64,000 bases of DNA from Nocardioides alcanivorans (lineage in GTDB: Bacteria > Actinomycetota > Actinomycetes > Propionibacteriales > Nocardioidaceae). Below are positions 27,653 through 37,791 of this stretch, in pieces. The number at the start of each line of letters is the position of its first letter. The first letter of the stretch is position 1. The position numbers and the translations under genes were made by a program. Where the stretch lies: contig NZ_JAKGRW010000012.1 in NCBI RefSeq assembly GCF_021555175.1, positions 124,001-188,000 on the forward strand, in the 5' to 3' direction. The notes beneath the pieces are model-generated. The model saw only the letters and a program-made list of their open reading frames with translations. It ran no database searches and had not been told where the DNA came from.

Positions 27653-28690
27653 TCAGGACGTCGAAGTGCCACGTCGCAGGAGTAGGGTCAGCCCGACAGC
27701 AAAGATCAAGAATGTCCCATTGAACAGGTCGGAGATCCAGCTGGCGAATCCCAGCATCTGCAGGCCCGCGACTCCCACAGCCACGAGATAGATGGCGACC
27801 AAAGTTCCTGCAACATTGAACCTCCCTAGCTTGATGGCTGACGCACCGAGAAAAGCGGCCGTAATGGGCGGCAGCAAGTAGGCGCCACTCGAGCTTGGGT
27901 CGACCGAACCGAGCATTCCGGCGAGCAGCACCCCCGCGACGGCGCTCAACGTACCGGAGAGGACGTACATCAACTGGCGATACTCGTTGACGCGCAAGCC
28001 TGCAAGCCGAGCTGCGGATAGGTTGCTGCCGATGAAAAGCATGTGCCGGCCAGCAGGCGTGCATTCGAAGACATACCAAACGAGAAGGGCGACGATCCAT
28101 CCGACCCAAACTGGTAAAGGAAAGTCGAGCAGGCTACGCCGAGTGAACTCGACGACCTCGTCGGGCACGGTCATCACCAGCGCATCGTCGCTGATGAAGC
28201 GCGCCAGACCTGCGACGATCGTCAGTGTTCCCAGTGTGGCAATGAAACTGTCGATTCCGACACGGACCACAAGAATACCGTTCACGATGCCGACCACGGG
28301 GCCTACTAAGAACGCCAAAAGACACGCGGTCACCAGCCCGTGGCCATCGGCGGTCGCAGCACCCAGGGTGCAGCCCGCCAAGATCATGACCGAACCGACC
28401 GAGAGGTCGAAGTCTCCGGCACGCAATGGGATCAGCAGCGCTAGCGACAGTAACAAGATGATCGCCTGCCCGACGATCATGACCCGCACATTGGTCATCG
28501 TCGCGAAGGTCTCCGGGGCCGCCAGGCTGAAGGTCACGAACAGGATCAAGAACAGCAGCGGAACCGCCCACGGCCCCATCCTTGCGAGGATGGATTGTCG
28601 GCGTTGGCGTGGCTCTCGCCCCGCGGGCGGTGGCTGAGAGTCGGAGGGCGATGTCGTCGGAGTGGTCTCCGCTTGTACTTCGGGTGTCAT
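27653..28690 (-). CDS. ribose-type ABC permease (RbsC-like)
   Basis: 345 residues with about ten hydrophobic segments. The BPD_transp_2 blocks RAGDFDLSVGSVMILAGCTL, GLVTACLLAFLVGPVVGIVN, and TAAFLGASAIKLGRFNVAGT are clear, as is ALVMTVPDE. A Pro/Gln-rich cytosolic leader of about 35 residues precedes helix 1. Forms the membrane channel for the ATPase gene 10 bp upstream, with a binding protein that is probably the one at 18972. Confidence 0.9.
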   Translation of the reverse strand: MTPEVQAETTPTTSPSDSQPPPAGREPRQRRQSILARMGPWAVPLLFLILFVTFSLAAPETFATMTNVRVMIVGQAIILLLSLALLIPLRAGDFDLSVGSVMILAGCTLGAATADGHGLVTACLLAFLVGPVVGIVNGILVVRVGIDSFIATLGTLTIVAGLARFISDDALVMTVPDEVVEFTRRSLLDFPLPVWVGWIVALLVWYVFECTPAGRHMLFIGSNLSAARLAGLRVNEYRQLMYVLSGTLSAVAGVLLAGMLGSVDPSSSGAYLLPPITAAFLGASAIKLGRFNVAGTLVAIYLVAVGVAGLQMLGFASWISDLFNGTFLIFAVGLTLLLRRGTSTS

Positions 28691-28699
28691 GATGAGTCC

Positions 28700-30213
28700 C
28701 TACTTCTTCAGTGCTGACTGTTGTGAAAGCGCCAGGATCCGGTCCTCAGAAATCTCGCCTTCGGCAAGGGTCGCCGTCACCGACCCGTATCGCATGATGT
28801 GAACGCGGTTGCACAACTGAGCCACCTCTTCGCAGTCGGAGGAGAAGACGACGACAGCCGCACCCTCGTCCGCGGCTTGCCGGACCAAGCTGAGGATCTC
28901 TTTCTTAGCTCCGACGTCCACGCCCTGAGTAGGTTCATGAAGAAGAAGCACGCCAGGGTTCTGGCGCAACGCTCGAGCCATCACCACCTTCTGCTGGTTC
29001 CCGCCGCTGAACTTCGCGATTTCCAGCGCGGGCCGGAACGGACGCACCGAATATTCACGCAAGGTCTCCTCCGCGAACCGACGTTCACGTGATCGGTTCA
29101 CGCGAATTAGGCGCCAGAATTTCCGGAGAAACGGAAGAGTGAGGTTCTCCGAGGCCGTCGCGTCCAACCACAATGCATCTCGTTGGCGGTTTCCGGGCAC
29201 CATCTGCATGCCTCGCCGCCGCGCTGACCGAGGGCTCCCGTCCACAGGAGCGCCATCGACGATGACCTGTTCATCCAAGTGCGTGCGGCCTCCCGCAAGC
29301 AGGTACGGAATATCATCCTGCCCCATACCGGCGAGTCCTGTGATACCGACGATCTCACCCTTGTGCGCTCGGAACGAGAGTTGCGATATTGCGCCGTGGC
29401 TCAGATCGCGAACTTCAAGACGCACAACCTCATTGGGACTCGGGGGGACCTCTGGATAAAAATCATCAAGTTTGTACCCGAGCATCAACTCGACGATCTC
29501 AGACTCCGACGAGCTGGTGGCGTCCCTCGTGGCAATCATGCGCCCACTGCGCAAGACGCTGATACGGTCACATACGCTCAGAACTTCGTCCATATGGTGG
29601 CTGATGTAAAGCACTGCGGTGCCATTACTGGCCATGATTCGCAGCAACTCGAGAAGGCGAATGGACTCCCCCTGGATAGGGAGGCCGTCGGTTCATCGAG
29701 GATCACCAGTTTGCCCTGACTGCCATCGCCAAGTTGACGCAAAGCCCGGAGGATCGCAACAACGGACCGTTCAGCAGGCGATAGGTCGCCGACCAAACGG
29801 TTGGGATCCATCTTGATTCCGAAATGATCGGCGAGTCTCCGAACCACGCGTGCTTCACGCCTAGCACTGACCGGTGCTACTAGCCGGCGTTCGTAGTTCG
29901 TCGAAACACCGGTGTTGTCAGCCACAGACATTGTCTCAACCAAGGCCAGGTCCTGGTGGACGATAGATAGGCCGACGCGCTGTGGGTCACGGACCGGGAG
30001 TGCGACGGTTCGACCGTGAAATCTGATCTGTGAGCCCTTGTCAGGCGTGTACAGCCCTCCGAGGATCTTCACCAGGGTGGACTTGCCTGACCCGTTCTCA
30101 CCGACCAGACCGTGAATCTCGCCCGGCGCGATGTTCAGGTCCACGCCGTGGAGAACCTGGACGCCGTCGAAGGTCATCGAGACGTTCGTCATTTGAACTG
30201 CACCGTTGTTCAC
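28700..30213 (-). CDS. ribose-type ABC ATPase (RbsA-like, two domains), one frameshift
   Basis: About 505 residues when joined. Domain 1: Walker A GENGSGKST (about residue 39), signature LSPAERS, Walker B KLVILDEPTASLS. Then the frame breaks in the C5 run at 29668-29672 (G5 in the coding sense); one more base restores RGESIRLLELLRIMASNGTA. Domain 2: degenerate Walker A ITGLAGMGQDD, signature FSGGNQQK, Walker B-like VLLLHEPTQGVDVG (His in place of the usual Asp). Two-domain architecture with a weak second site is the norm for sugar importers. The GTG at 30213 follows GGAGGTG. Operator at 30333. Confidence 0.85.
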
Positions 30214-30332
30214 AGGTCACCTCCGGGCTCATACGGGTGCGTCATCCGGAGTGCTCTGTCCGCTTCATTCCGAGAACGACCCCGATGCCGAACTTCGGCC
30301 GGCCATCAGGGATCTGCGCAGACGACAGATCT

Positions 30333-30344
30333 TCCGTGTACTGA
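30333..30344. promoter_or_regulatory. operator copy TCCGTGTACTGA
   Basis: Palindrome copy 120 bp upstream of the ABC ATPase start. AT-rich AATAAC precedes it on the minus strand. Confidence 0.6.
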
Positions 30345-30420
30345 GTTATTTCCGGAAAGGTAGTACCCCGGTGCGCGGCTGTCAACCATCAGGTGCCTAC
30401 GACACGGGCGCTCACTCCCT

Positions 30421-31008
30421 TCAGGCACAGCAGGCGTGGATCCTCGCCCACTCCGGCAAGGCGATCCCCGCACTCTCCTGCGACCACAAGGCCCCGCACC
30501 CGGCGCATCGCGCCCGGAGTGGCGTCATCTGCGCCGGGTCCACATCCAAGACCGTGACCTGTGGCGAGAACTCCGGTAGGTCTGTGTCGGCAGCCAGTGC
30601 GGTACGTGCGGTACGGAAACCTTCAGGCAGCATCACAACCAGGCGAACCGGATCCCGTCCGACTACTCGAACAGCATGCCCGGTGCCGGGGTAGGTGACT
30701 GCTACATCTCCCGGACCCAAATCTACTTCGTCGCCGTTGGTGAAGGACATGCGACAGCGCCCCGAAATGACGATGTAGAACTCCTCGACCTCCCGTCCAC
30801 TGAAGACATCGCGGTGCATATGAAGGCCAATCGCATCACCAGAGGAGTCTGCGGGCAGTTCCAGGATGCTCATCTGCAGCCGACCAGGACCACGGTTGAT
30901 GACCCCTCGAGCACAGATGGCGATATCTGCCGCGTGAGCGTTGACGGCCCCCATCGACGCGTCCCCGAAGGAGTAGCGACTCCACCCGCGGTCATAGCCC
31001 TGATTCAT
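30421..31008 (-). CDS. cupin-domain protein with a cysteine-rich tail
   Basis: About 195 residues. Central cupin: HMHRDVFSGREVEEFYIVIS (metal-binding His and Glu) and DLGPGDVAVTYPGTGHAVRV (second motif with His). The C-terminus has CAGCGALWSQESAG and ends HACCA, an unusual Cys cluster that could bind metal. ATG at 31008 with GAGGGG upstream. Cupins of this size can be dioxygenases, isomerases or sensors; not resolvable. Has its own operator at 31077. Confidence 0.78.
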   Translation of the reverse strand: MNQGYDRGWSRYSFGDASMGAVNAHAADIAICARGVINRGPGRLQMSILELPADSSGDAIGLHMHRDVFSGREVEEFYIVISGRCRMSFTNGDEVDLGPGDVAVTYPGTGHAVRVVGRDPVRLVVMLPEGFRTARTALAADTDLPEFSPQVTVLDVDPAQMTPLRARCAGCGALWSQESAGIALPEWARIHACCA

Positions 31009-31076
31009 TTCAACCCCTCGACATACTTCGTCACATGGCGACCCTTGACTCAGGTCGTCGCCGACCCTACAGTTAG

Positions 31077-31088
31077 TCAGTGTACGGA
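31077..31088. promoter_or_regulatory. operator copy TCAGTGTACGGA
   Basis: Between the divergent cupin (31008, minus) and ferredoxin reductase (31256, plus) genes. TAACTG follows one base after it on the minus strand, toward the cupin gene. Confidence 0.6.
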
Positions 31089-31255
31089 ACAATTTGAGGT
31101 GGCGCCCTACCCCTAGGTACGGGGGCCCGGCCCACCTGCACGCTCAAGGGCCTCGGACCGGCGCACAGCCAGCAGTAGCTCGGCGGCCCTTCTGCCACCG
31201 AGCCCGAACGGCATGAATCTCCGGAGCCGGGTCCCCTGCGCCCGAGGAGATGGAC

Positions 31256-32470
31256 ATGATGATGGAAGTCAGCGAGCACCCCGAGAGAATCGCCATCGTT
31301 GGTGCGTCGGCAGCTGGACTCTCAGCTGCCGAGACCCTCCGCAGGGAGGGCTTCAGAGGAGGTCTGACGCTCATCGGTTCGGAGACTCTTCCGCCTTACA
31401 AGCGGCCTCCTCTCTCCAAGCAGGTATTGTCGGGCGACTGGAGTGAGGAGCGAACTCACCTTCGCAAGGAGGAAGAGCTCAAGGCGCTCGAGGCCGAATG
31501 GCGTCTTGGGGTGTCCGCTTCATCCCTGGATCGCGACAACCGACGGATCGTTCTCAACGATGGGTCGACGGTGAACTATGACGGCCTGATTGTCGCGACA
31601 GGAGTCGCGCCTCGGCGTCTCGATACATCAGAGGATCTCGACGGTGTGCACCTGCTCCGAACTATGAACGACGCACGGCGGATGCGCGACCAGTTTGTTG
31701 CGGGACGTCACCTCGTCGTCGTCGGTGCTGGCTTCCTCGGCTGCGAAGTGGCGGCCGTGGCCCGGCGGATCGGTATGGAGGTCAGCCTCGTCGATCCACT
31801 GAGCGCTCCCATGATCCGCCAACTTGGGTCGACCGTTGCGAGGGAGGTCGATTCGCTCCACGCCCAACATGGCACTCGGATCTACGCCGGCGTCGGGGTC
31901 GCCTCCCTCCATGGCAACGGCGAACGGTTGAGCGAGGTCCGCCTTACCGACGGAACGGTTCTGCAAGCGGATCTGGCTTTGGTCGCCATCGGGTCCACCC
32001 CGAACGTCGACTGGCTCCGGAACACGGGGCTCTCACTCTCCAACGGCGTCGACTGTGATGCGTACTGCCGTGCAGCACCGGACATCGTTGCCGCCGGCGA
32101 CGTCGCAAGTTGGGAGCACCCACTCTTCAAGCGGCGTGTTCGGCTGGAGCACCAGACAAACGCGCTTGAACAGGGCGCCGCCGCGGCCCAAGCTCTGCTT
32201 GGCTTGGCGGTAGAGCCGTTCGCGCCCATTCCTTACTTCTGGAGCGATCAGTACAACGCGAAGATCCAAGTGTACGGAATGCCACACGAGCAGGCCCGCA
32301 CCTCCATTGTGCGCGGAGAGCCAGGCTCAGGACGTTTCGCTGCGGCGTACCACCTGGATGGCCGCCTCGTCGCTGTCCTCACCTGGAACATGCCTCGCGA
32401 GACGCTGGGACTTCGCGAGGAACTGCGCAGCTCCCTGAACGAGCAGCAGACCGTCCCGACCGCAAGATGA
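31256..32470 (+). CDS. FAD-dependent ferredoxin reductase
   Basis: 404 residues of the rhodocoxin/putidaredoxin-reductase type. FAD-binding dinucleotide fold IAIVGASAAGLSAAETLRRE (about residues 12-31), PPYKRPPLSKQVL, the NAD-binding fold LVVVGAGFLGCEVAAVARRI (about 160), and the second FAD block DIVAAGDVASWEH. C-terminal reductase domain with PIPYFWSDQYNAKIQVYG. Transfers electrons from NADH to the [3Fe-4S] ferredoxin and so to the P450s (inference from family). Several in-frame ATGs at 31250-31262; 31256 gives proper spacing from GAGGAG. Its stop overlaps the start of the next gene. Confidence 0.88.
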   Translation: MMMEVSEHPERIAIVGASAAGLSAAETLRREGFRGGLTLIGSETLPPYKRPPLSKQVLSGDWSEERTHLRKEEELKALEAEWRLGVSASSLDRDNRRIVLNDGSTVNYDGLIVATGVAPRRLDTSEDLDGVHLLRTMNDARRMRDQFVAGRHLVVVGAGFLGCEVAAVARRIGMEVSLVDPLSAPMIRQLGSTVAREVDSLHAQHGTRIYAGVGVASLHGNGERLSEVRLTDGTVLQADLALVAIGSTPNVDWLRNTGLSLSNGVDCDAYCRAAPDIVAAGDVASWEHPLFKRRVRLEHQTNALEQGAAAAQALLGLAVEPFAPIPYFWSDQYNAKIQVYGMPHEQARTSIVRGEPGSGRFAAAYHLDGRLVAVLTWNMPRETLGLREELRSSLNEQQTVPTAR

Positions 32471-34463
32471 GCGCAATTGGTGTGGCAGACGGCCATTCTC
32501 ACGATCTCGTCGGCGAAGGAGCCTCGGTGAAAGACCTTGTGAGTCGAACCAAGCCGGTCCGTCAGCTCGACCGGGTGATCATTCGTTTTGCCGGTGATTC
32601 CGGTGACGGGATGCAGCTCACCGGTGATCGTTTCACTCAGGAGTCGGCTGCGTTTGGCAATGATCTGGTGACGTTGCCGAACTTCCCGGCCGAGATCCGG
32701 GCGCCTCAGGGCACGATCCCGGGGGTGTCGTCGTTCCAGGTGCATTTTGCTGACCACGACATCTTGACTGCTGGTGATGCCCCTGATGTGTTGGTGGCGA
32801 TGAACCCGGCGGCGTTGAAGGCCAACATCGGTGACCTGCCCGCGGGGTGCACGATCATCGTGGACACCCACGACTTCACCAAACGCAACCTGGACAAGGC
32901 CGGCTACGACGCCAACCCGTTGGATCTGCTGGGGGACGCGAACGACCCGTTGGGGTCGTTCAACGTGCAGCCGGTGGACCTGACCGGGATGACGGTGGCC
33001 TCGGTGGCCGAGTACGGGTTGTCACGCAAGGACGCAGCCCGGGCGAAGAACATGTTCGCCCTCGGATTGTTGTCGTGGATGTACGGACGCCCCACCGACA
33101 CCACGGTGGAGTTCTTGTCGAAGAAGTTCGCCAAGGCCCCCGCCATCCGCGATGCCAACATCACCGCGTTCAAGACCGGCTGGAACTACGGCGAGACCAC
33201 CGAAGCGTTCGCGGTGCAGTACGAGGTGAAACCCGCCACCATGCCCGCGGGCACCTACCGCAACATCACCGGCAACCTCGCCCTGTCCTACGGCCTCATC
33301 GCTGCCGGGGTCCGCTCCGGACTGCCGGTGTTCCTCGGCTCGTATCCGATCACCCCCGCGAGCGACATCCTCCACGAGTTGTCCAAACACAAGTCGTTCG
33401 GTGTCACCACCTTGCAGGCCGAAGACGAGATCGCCGGCGTGGGCGCCGCCATCGGCGCCTCCTTCGCCGGCCACCTCGGCGTCACCACCACCTCCGGACC
33501 CGGTGTCGCGTTGAAGGGTGAGGCCATCGGGCTCGCGGTCATGACCGAACTGCCCCTGATCGTGGTCAACGTGCAACGCGGCGGCCCCTCCACCGGCCTG
33601 CCCACGAAGACCGAACAATCCGACCTGCTCCAAGCCATGTTCGGGCGCAACGGTGAAGCACCCGTACCGATCATCGCCCCCTCCTCACCCGGCGACTGCT
33701 TCACCGCCGCCGTCGAGGCAGCACGCATCGCCATCACCTACCGCACCCCCGTCATGCTCCTCTCCGACGGCTACCTCGCCAACGGCTCCGAACCCTGGGC
33801 CATCCCCACCGTCGACGACCTCCCCTCATCAACCCCAACTTCACCACCACCGAGACCCTCAACGGCGACACGTTCGAGCCCTACTCCCGCGACCCCGACA
33901 CCCTGGCCCGGCCCTGGGCGATCCCCGGCACCCCCGGACTCGAGCACCGCATCGGCGGCCTCGAGAAAGACGGCACCACCGGCTCGGGCAACATCTCCTA
34001 CGACCCCGCCAACCACGACCACATGGTCCGCACCCGCCAAGCCAAGATCGACGCCATCGCCAACTCCCTGCCCCCCTTGGAGGTCGACGACCCCTCCGGG
34101 CAAGCCAAAGTGCTGGCACTCGGCTGGGGCTCCACCTACGGACCCATCGGCGCCGGCGTCCGCCGCGTCCGCAAAGCCGGCTACCACGTCGCGCACCTCC
34201 ACCTGCGCCACCTCAACCCCTTCCCCAACGACCTCGGCGACATCCTCACCCGCTACGACAAAGTCCTGGTCCCCGAGATGAACCTCGGCCAACTCTCCCT
34301 ACTGCTCCGCGCCAAATACCTCGTCGACATCGTCGGCTACAACCAAGTCCGCGGCCTCCCCCTCAAAGCCGCCGACCTCGCCCAAGCCATCAGCGACCTC
34401 GTCGCCCAAACCGACAACACCACCGTCGACCTCACGATGAGCACCCCCGGAGCCCACGCATGA
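32467..34463 (+). CDS. 2-oxoacid:ferredoxin oxidoreductase alpha subunit, one frameshift
   Basis: About 665 residues when joined. The gamma domain comes first ([40 protein letters not shown]), then the alpha domain ([56 protein letters not shown]), the KorA fusion order. The frame breaks in the C4 run at 33822-33825; an added C restores DDLPLINPNF and the C-terminal [20 protein letters not shown]. The ATG at 32467 overlaps the reductase stop; a GTG at 32527 with GGAG upstream is an alternative. Oxidatively decarboxylates a 2-oxoacid (2-oxoglutarate, pyruvate or branched-chain) to acyl-CoA, reducing ferredoxin. Codon use is noticeably more C-ending than in neighbours. Confidence 0.87.
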
Positions 34464-34786
34464 CCTACGTCATCAACGAATCCTGCATCGACGTCAAGGA
34501 CCGCGCCTGCATCGACGAATGCCCCGTCGACTGCATCTACGAAGGCACCCGGATGCTCTACATCCACCCCGACGAATGCGTCGACTGCGGCGCCTGCGAA
34601 CCCGTCTGCCCCACCGAAGCGATCTTCTACGAAGACGACCTGCCCGAGGAATCGTCGGGCTTCCTGACCATCAACGCCGACTTCTTCACCGAACTCGGAT
34701 CCTCCGGCGGCGCCACCAAGACCAACACCAACCACCTCGACCACCCAGACGTCACCGCACTCCCGCCACAAGGAGAAGACTCATGA
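34460..34786 (+). CDS. fdxA: 7Fe ferredoxin (FdxA-like)
   Basis: 108 residues. Cys patterns [20 protein letters not shown] and [20 protein letters not shown] give one [3Fe-4S] and one [4Fe-4S] cluster, as in actinobacterial 7Fe ferredoxins. A tail of about 45 residues follows. ATG overlaps the alpha-subunit stop (ATGA), and its own stop overlaps the beta start (ATGA at 34783), so alpha-ferredoxin-beta are tightly coupled. It is the likely electron acceptor of the enzyme. Confidence 0.92.
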   Translation: MTYVINESCIDVKDRACIDECPVDCIYEGTRMLYIHPDECVDCGACEPVCPTEAIFYEDDLPEESSGFLTINADFFTELGSSGGATKTNTNHLDHPDVTALPPQGEDS

Positions 34787-35879
34787 GCATCGATCTGGGA
34801 CTCCCCACCCTCGGCACCACCGGCGTACCCACCCTGCCCGAGGGCGAGAGCCTCACCGGCAAGGACTTCACCAGCGACCAAGAAGTCCGCTGGTGCCCCG
34901 GCTGCGGCGACTACGCAGTGTTGAAAGCCGTCCAGAGCTTCCTGCCCACCTTGAACATCCGCCGCGAAAACGTCGTGTTCATCTCCGGTATCGGCTGCTC
35001 CTCAAGATTCCCGTACTACCTCGACACCTACGGCATGCACTCCATCCACGGACGCGCCCCTCCATCGCCACCGGCCTCGCAGTCGCCCGCGAAGACCTCC
35101 ACGTCTTCGTCGTCACCGGCGACGGCGACGCCCTGTCCATCGGCGGCAACCACCTCATCCACGCGCTGCGCCGCAACGTCAACATGACCATCTTGCTGTT
35201 CAACAACCGCATCTACGGGCTCACCAAAGGCCAATACTCCCCCACCAGCGAGATCGGCAAAATCACCAAATCCACCCCCGTCGGCTCCCTCGACCACCCC
35301 TTCAACCCCGTCTCCCTCGCCCTGGGAGCCGAAGGAACCTTCGTCGCCCGCACCATCGACAGCGACCGCAAACACCTCACCAGCGTGCTCACCGCAGCCA
35401 CCGCCCACCGCGGCACCTCACTCGTCGAGATCTACCAAAACTGCCCCATCTTCAACGACGGCGCCTTCGACGCCATCAAGAACCCCGACTCAAAAGCCAA
35501 CGCCATCATCCCCCTCGTCCACGACCAACCCATCACCTTCGGCACCCCCGGAGAAGACGGCATAGGCACCAAAGGCCTCATCCGCAACCCCACCACCGGT
35601 GGTATCGAAGTGGTCGAGGTCGCCGAAGTAGGCATCGAACAGATCCTCATCCACGACGCCCACAACCCCGACCCGTCGACCGCCTTCGCCATCAGCCGAC
35701 TCACCGATTCGGGCTACCTCAACCAAAGCCCCATCGGCATCTTCCGCCAAGTCCAACGCCCCGCCTACGACGACCTCGCCCGCGCCCAAATCACCACCGC
35801 CAAGAACGAACACACCACCACCCCCCACAACCGCCTCACCAACCTCATCAACAACGGCGACACCTGGACCATCACCTGA
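34783..35879 (+). CDS. 2-oxoacid:ferredoxin oxidoreductase beta subunit, one frameshift
   Basis: About 366 residues. ThDP-binding subunit with [19 protein letters not shown] (about residue 36, Fe-S Cys pair in CPGC), [20 protein letters not shown], and after a one-base loss in the C4 run at 35057-35060, [20 protein letters not shown] (GDG ThDP motif) and [20 protein letters not shown]. One added C restores [12 protein letters not shown]-terminal tail about 90 residues longer than the core. Completes the OFOR; same C-rich codon use as its two partners. Confidence 0.88.
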
Positions 35880-35885
35880 GGCACA

Positions 35886-37366
35886 GGGGTCTGTCCGAAT
35901 AACGGTGTAAGCGGCGGTTCTCATTTCAGTGGTTCTCTGCGGTGGGCATCCGGTCGCCGAAGGTGATGGCGAAGGCGTTGAGCGCTGGCTTCCAGCGCAT
36001 GGTCCATCGTGTCTGACCTGTGCCTTTGGGGTCCAGCGCTCTGGTGACCAGGTAGAGACACTTCAACGCGGCCTGCTCGGTCGGGAAGTGGCCCCGCACG
36101 GTGACCGCACGGCGGTAGCGAGCGTTCAACGACTCGATCGCGTTGGTGGAGCACAGCACGGTGCGGATCTCGGCGTCATAGTCGAGGAACGGTACGAACT
36201 GCTCCCACGCGTTGCGCCACAGCTGTCCGATGGCGGGATACGGCTTGCCCCACTTCTCTTCGAACTCTTCGAACGCCGCCCAGGCCGCATCGCGCGAGGG
36301 GGCTCTGTAGATCGGCTTGAGATCGACTGCGATCTGGCCCCAGTACTTCTTCGAGGCATAGCGGAACGTGTTGCGGATCAGGTGGATGATGCAGGTCTGC
36401 ACCACGGCTTGGGCGAACACTGCGCCGACTGAGTCGGGCAGCCCCTTGAGGCCGTCGCACACGACCAAGAACACGTCGTTGACACCACGGTTCTTGATCT
36501 CGGTAAGCACCTGCAACCAGAACTTCGCGCTCTCTCCACCGCCCGTGCCGGCCCACAGTCCGAGGACGTCTTTGTGGCCAGTCAGATCGACTCCGATCGC
36601 GGCGTAGAAGGGCCGGTTGGCGACCTGACCGTCGCGCACTTTGACGTAGATCGCATCGATGAACACCGCGGCGTAGACCTTCTCCAGCGGTCGGGCCATC
36701 CATTCAGCCATCTCGGTCAGCACCCGATCGGTGATCCTCGAGATGGTGTCCTTCGACAACGACGCGCCGTAGATCTCCTCGAAGTGCGCCGACACCTCAC
36801 CGGTGGTGAGCCCTTTGGCGACCAGGGACAACACGATCGTGTCGACCCCGCCCAGACGACGCTGGCGTTTCTTCACGATCATCGAGTCGAAGGTGGCAGC
36901 CCGGTCGCGGGGTACCTCAATCTGGACCGGGCCCACATTGCCGGTGAGCACGGTCTTGGTGCGGACGCCGTTGCGGGAGTTGCCGCTACCACGACCGCTC
37001 ACCTCGTGCTTGTCGTAGCCGAGGTGCTCGGTCATCTCCTCGTCCAACGCGGTCTCGATGACCGTCTTGGTCAACGCTTTCAACATCCCGTCCGGACCGG
37101 TCATCGAGACCCCACGCACACGCGCTGAACGCACCAACTCCCGGGCGATGGCCAACTCTTCGGCCGACGGCTCAGCCGGATCCAGATCGGCTGCGACGGG
37201 CTTGTCGTTCACCCCCTTCACCGCGGCCACAGCCAGAGACCGCTCGGTGAGATCCTCAGCGCTTGGTGAGCTCATACCCGCCAGTGTCTCGGTCACCAGT
37301 GACTCCTCTCCGCCAATCAACCAGTCGGCGTGTCGAGCCACTTACACCGTTCGTCGGACAGTCCCC
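35886..37366. mobile_element. IS256-family element, complete
   Basis: 1481 bp with imperfect terminal inverted repeats of about 30 bp: GGGGTCTGTCCGAATAACGG at the left (35886) against the complement of ...CGTTCGTCGGACAGTCCCC at the right (ending 37366). It encloses one intact transposase on the minus strand. No 8-9 bp target duplication is evident: the right flank is IS110 debris, so one side has probably been rearranged. It sits 7 bp past the OFOR beta gene. Confidence 0.88.
35926..37275 (-). CDS. IS256-family transposase
   Basis: About 449 residues, intact. Mutator-type core: EMTEHLGYDKHEVSGRGSGN, GNVGPVQIEVPRDRAATFDS, VFIDAIYVKVRDG (first catalytic Asp), GLWAGTGGGESAKFWLQVLT, VVCDGLKGLPDSVGAVF (second Asp) and STNAIESLNARYRRAVTVRG (catalytic Glu). 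Start at 37275 is inside the right repeat; an in-frame GTG/TTG start up to 37341 would run into it. Likely active. Confidence 0.92.
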   Translation of the reverse strand: MSSPSAEDLTERSLAVAAVKGVNDKPVAADLDPAEPSAEELAIARELVRSARVRGVSMTGPDGMLKALTKTVIETALDEEMTEHLGYDKHEVSGRGSGNSRNGVRTKTVLTGNVGPVQIEVPRDRAATFDSMIVKKRQRRLGGVDTIVLSLVAKGLTTGEVSAHFEEIYGASLSKDTISRITDRVLTEMAEWMARPLEKVYAAVFIDAIYVKVRDGQVANRPFYAAIGVDLTGHKDVLGLWAGTGGGESAKFWLQVLTEIKNRGVNDVFLVVCDGLKGLPDSVGAVFAQAVVQTCIIHLIRNTFRYASKKYWGQIAVDLKPIYRAPSRDAAWAAFEEFEEKWGKPYPAIGQLWRNAWEQFVPFLDYDAEIRTVLCSTNAIESLNARYRRAVTVRGHFPTEQAALKCLYLVTRALDPKGTGQTRWTMRWKPALNAFAITFGDRMPTAENH

Positions 37367-37791
37367 GCGTTGGGTCGACTCGATCGGTCGGGTCCTGCGT
37401 GAGCAGCGCCGGGCACTCGCCGCGCGCACCTATCGATCCCTGGAAGCAGCGCGAACGAGCCGTCGCTGCCCGCGCGGTCAGCGACGCGATGGTGGGCGAC
37501 AAGGTCCGGGAGCTGGCCTGGATCGTGGAGGACGCCATCCCGCCGCCGAAGGAACGTCGAAACGGAAGATCATCCGCTGCTTGACGCCCTACCTCTCCCG
37601 TAAGCTCTCCAGCTCGTGCCGGCACCGGACGCTGCTGCCGACCCCGGCGACGGTGCTGAGAAGATTGGCGTTCCCTCAATTACCAGGAGTCCGTCGCGAA
37701 AGTCTCCTCGGGCGACACATCGATCCTCCTACCGGAGACCCGGTCTCAGGCATCGATCCGGAGAAGCCCGAGGACTCGGCATCCAAGTGGC
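37367..37791. other. spacer with an IS110 transposase remnant
   Basis: At about 37545-37650 the plus strand reads SKRKIIRCLTPYLSRKL, the C-terminal motif of IS110 transposases (compare SKREIIRCLKRYLARELFRL in the copy at 21726). The rest holds no gene. It marks a second, older IS110 insertion now abutting IS256. Confidence 0.5.

Noticed and set aside
33822..35060. Programmed frameshifting in the OFOR alpha and beta genes
   Set aside because: The same kind of one-base loss occurs in a dozen unrelated genes, and no slippery heptamer or downstream structure is evident, so assembly error is simpler.
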